Shown here piece by piece: positions 38,723 to 39,990 of a stretch of 39,990 nt of DNA. Each line of letters starts with the position of its first letter. Positions within the stretch are counted from its first letter, which is position 1. Made by a program: the position numbers and the translations under genes. Below the pieces are notes generated by a model, which made no database searches, was not told where the DNA came from, and saw only the letters and a program-made list of their open reading frames with translations. The stretch comes from Deltaproteobacteria bacterium HGW-Deltaproteobacteria-1 (lineage in GTDB: Bacteria > Desulfobacterota > Syntrophia > Syntrophales > Smithellaceae), in assembly GCA_002840635.1 (NCBI GenBank), contig PHBN01000006.1:1-39990 (forward strand), in the 5' to 3' direction.

Positions 38723-39369
38723 GTGGAGGAGGGTATAAAAATGAAGAGAGTATTTCTTTTTCTAGTGACCAACATTGCTGTTATTCTCGTTTTAAGCATC
38801 GTTGTGAGGATTCTGGGGGTGGATCAGTATCTGACCGCCAACGGAATCAATTATATGAGCCTTCTGATTTTTGCTGCGGTGATCGGTTTTGGCGGATCAT
38901 TCATATCACTGGCCATGTCCAAGTGGATGGCCAAGCGGGCGACGGGCGCCCAGGTGATCGTACAGCCACGGTCTGACATGGAAATCTGGCTTGTGGATGC
39001 ATTGTCGGTTATTTTGTGGACCGTGTCGTTCTGAAAAATGAGGAAGGCTACGGGGTAGGTTTTTTCATTACCAACATTGTTGCCCAGATTGTATTCGGCA
39101 TCCTGGCAAGTATCATCGTGATGTGGTTCAGCCGGAAGCGTGAATACGCGGCGGACGCGGGTGGCGCGGGTTTGGCGGGAGCCGGCAGCATGATTGCCGC
39201 TTTGGAAAGCCTGCAACGCAGCGCCACTGAACCTCTGCCGGGTCAGATGAAAGCTTTCGGCATTGCGGGCAAGCCGTCAACCAGCGGTTTAAAGCTTCTG
39301 TTCATGACCCATCCCCCGCTCGAAGACCGTATTCTTGCTTTAAAACGTTCCGCGGGAATGGCGGCATAA
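38723..39369 (+). pseudogene. htpX: HtpX-like protease remnant with internal deletion removing the HExxH region and a frameshift
   Basis: N-part [73 protein letters not shown]...MEIWLVDA; C-part (other frame) [58 protein letters not shown]...[12 protein letters not shown]; no HExxH in either. Confidence 0.85.
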
Positions 39370-39395
39370 AAAACTGAAGAGAACAAAATCTTCTA

Positions 39396-39990
39396 TTACA
39401 CATGATTGCGCAGTTGCAGTTCCAGCGGATGCGGGTTTAAGTAAACCTGCTGTTTCAGATAAGGTTGATCATATTTCCGGACATAATGGCCGATGAGGGT
39501 AACGGGAACGATCAGCGGCATAATTTCCAGCAGTTCTTTTTTTTCATCGGCGGATAATTGTTCCCTGAAGTATCCCATCATGTGCTGCAACACGTTCACG
39601 TTTTTTTTCGGTGTCGCTTTCAGTTTCAGCGCTTCCATCAGCCATTCTTCATATTGTGATCGAAGTTCCTGCACGGCCATGTTTTTTTGCCCCGCGACCA
39701 GCTTTCCCATAACCTGATAAAGCTTTGTGCTGTGTGATAAAAGCAGGTATTTATGTCGGGTGTGAAAATCCACCAGAGCGCCCCGGCCGGATTTCATACT
39801 GCGGATCTCCCGCCAGCGCCTGAGTGTGAATATTCTTTCGATAAAATTTTCACGGATAGCCGCGTCGTGGAGACGACCCTCTTCTTCCACCGGAAGCAGG
39901 GGAAACTTTTCCATAAAAACCCGTGCGAATATTCCAATGCCGGTTTTTGCGGGCATGCCCTTGTCATCATATACTTTGACCCTTTCCATC
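39396..39990 (-). CDS. DUF523/DUF1722 (YbgA-like) protein, C-terminal part, truncated by window edge
   Basis: MERVKVYDDKGMPAKTGIGIFARVFMEKFPLLPVEEEGRLHDAAIRENFIERIFTLRRWR...LVDFHTRHKYLLLSHS. Confidence 0.85.
   Translation of the reverse strand, partial: MERVKVYDDKGMPAKTGIGIFARVFMEKFPLLPVEEEGRLHDAAIRENFIERIFTLRRWREIRSMKSGRGALVDFHTRHKYLLLSHSTKLYQVMGKLVAGQKNMAVQELRSQYEEWLMEALKLKATPKKNVNVLQHMMGYFREQLSADEKKELLEIMPLIVPVTLIGHYVRKYDQPYLKQQVYLNPHPLELQLRNHV

Noticed and set aside
1-39990. CRISPR arrays, rRNA and tRNA genes, complete IS transposases
   Set aside because: No regularly spaced repeats, rRNA signatures, convincing cloverleaf/TpsiC motifs or transposase ORFs were recognised by eye; tRNAscan or CRISPR tools were not available to confirm absence.

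Overview
The window looks like the chromosome of a deltaproteobacterium (Desulfobacterota, Syntrophales-like); this lineage is inferred from gene content only. Recognisable modules are: a MerR regulator next to a tctCBA tripartite tricarboxylate transporter; a complete minus-strand trp operon (trpE-G-D-C-F-B-A) with a readable leader peptide/attenuator; a stretch of regulator and redox genes (nitroreductase, NUDIX, PadR, MBL-fold, acetoacetate-decarboxylase-like, AraC); a 1654-aa Ser/Thr kinase-ATPase-GAF-GGDEF protein; a decayed formate-dehydrogenase-type FeS/cytochrome b pair behind a CsoR/CstR-like repressor; a MocR regulator; rmuC; an NlpC/P60 gene; divergent bioB/bioDFA; and an htpX remnant. 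The observations most worth following up are: (1) a second, promoter-bearing copy of the trp leader peptide (CWWWNLTGRISRR...) with no trp gene downstream, near-identical over 37 nt to the real trp leader; (2) a 229-bp hairpin-rich element with a GATAG duplication inside the FeS subunit gene, whose removal restores the reading frame exactly; (3) a trpF/trpB junction with no visible trpB start codon; (4) a GIY-YIG ORF embedded in, and ending within, REP-like palindromes; and (5) direct repeats of a cytochrome b C-terminus flanking the giant kinase gene. No CRISPR array, rRNA or convincing tRNA was seen.
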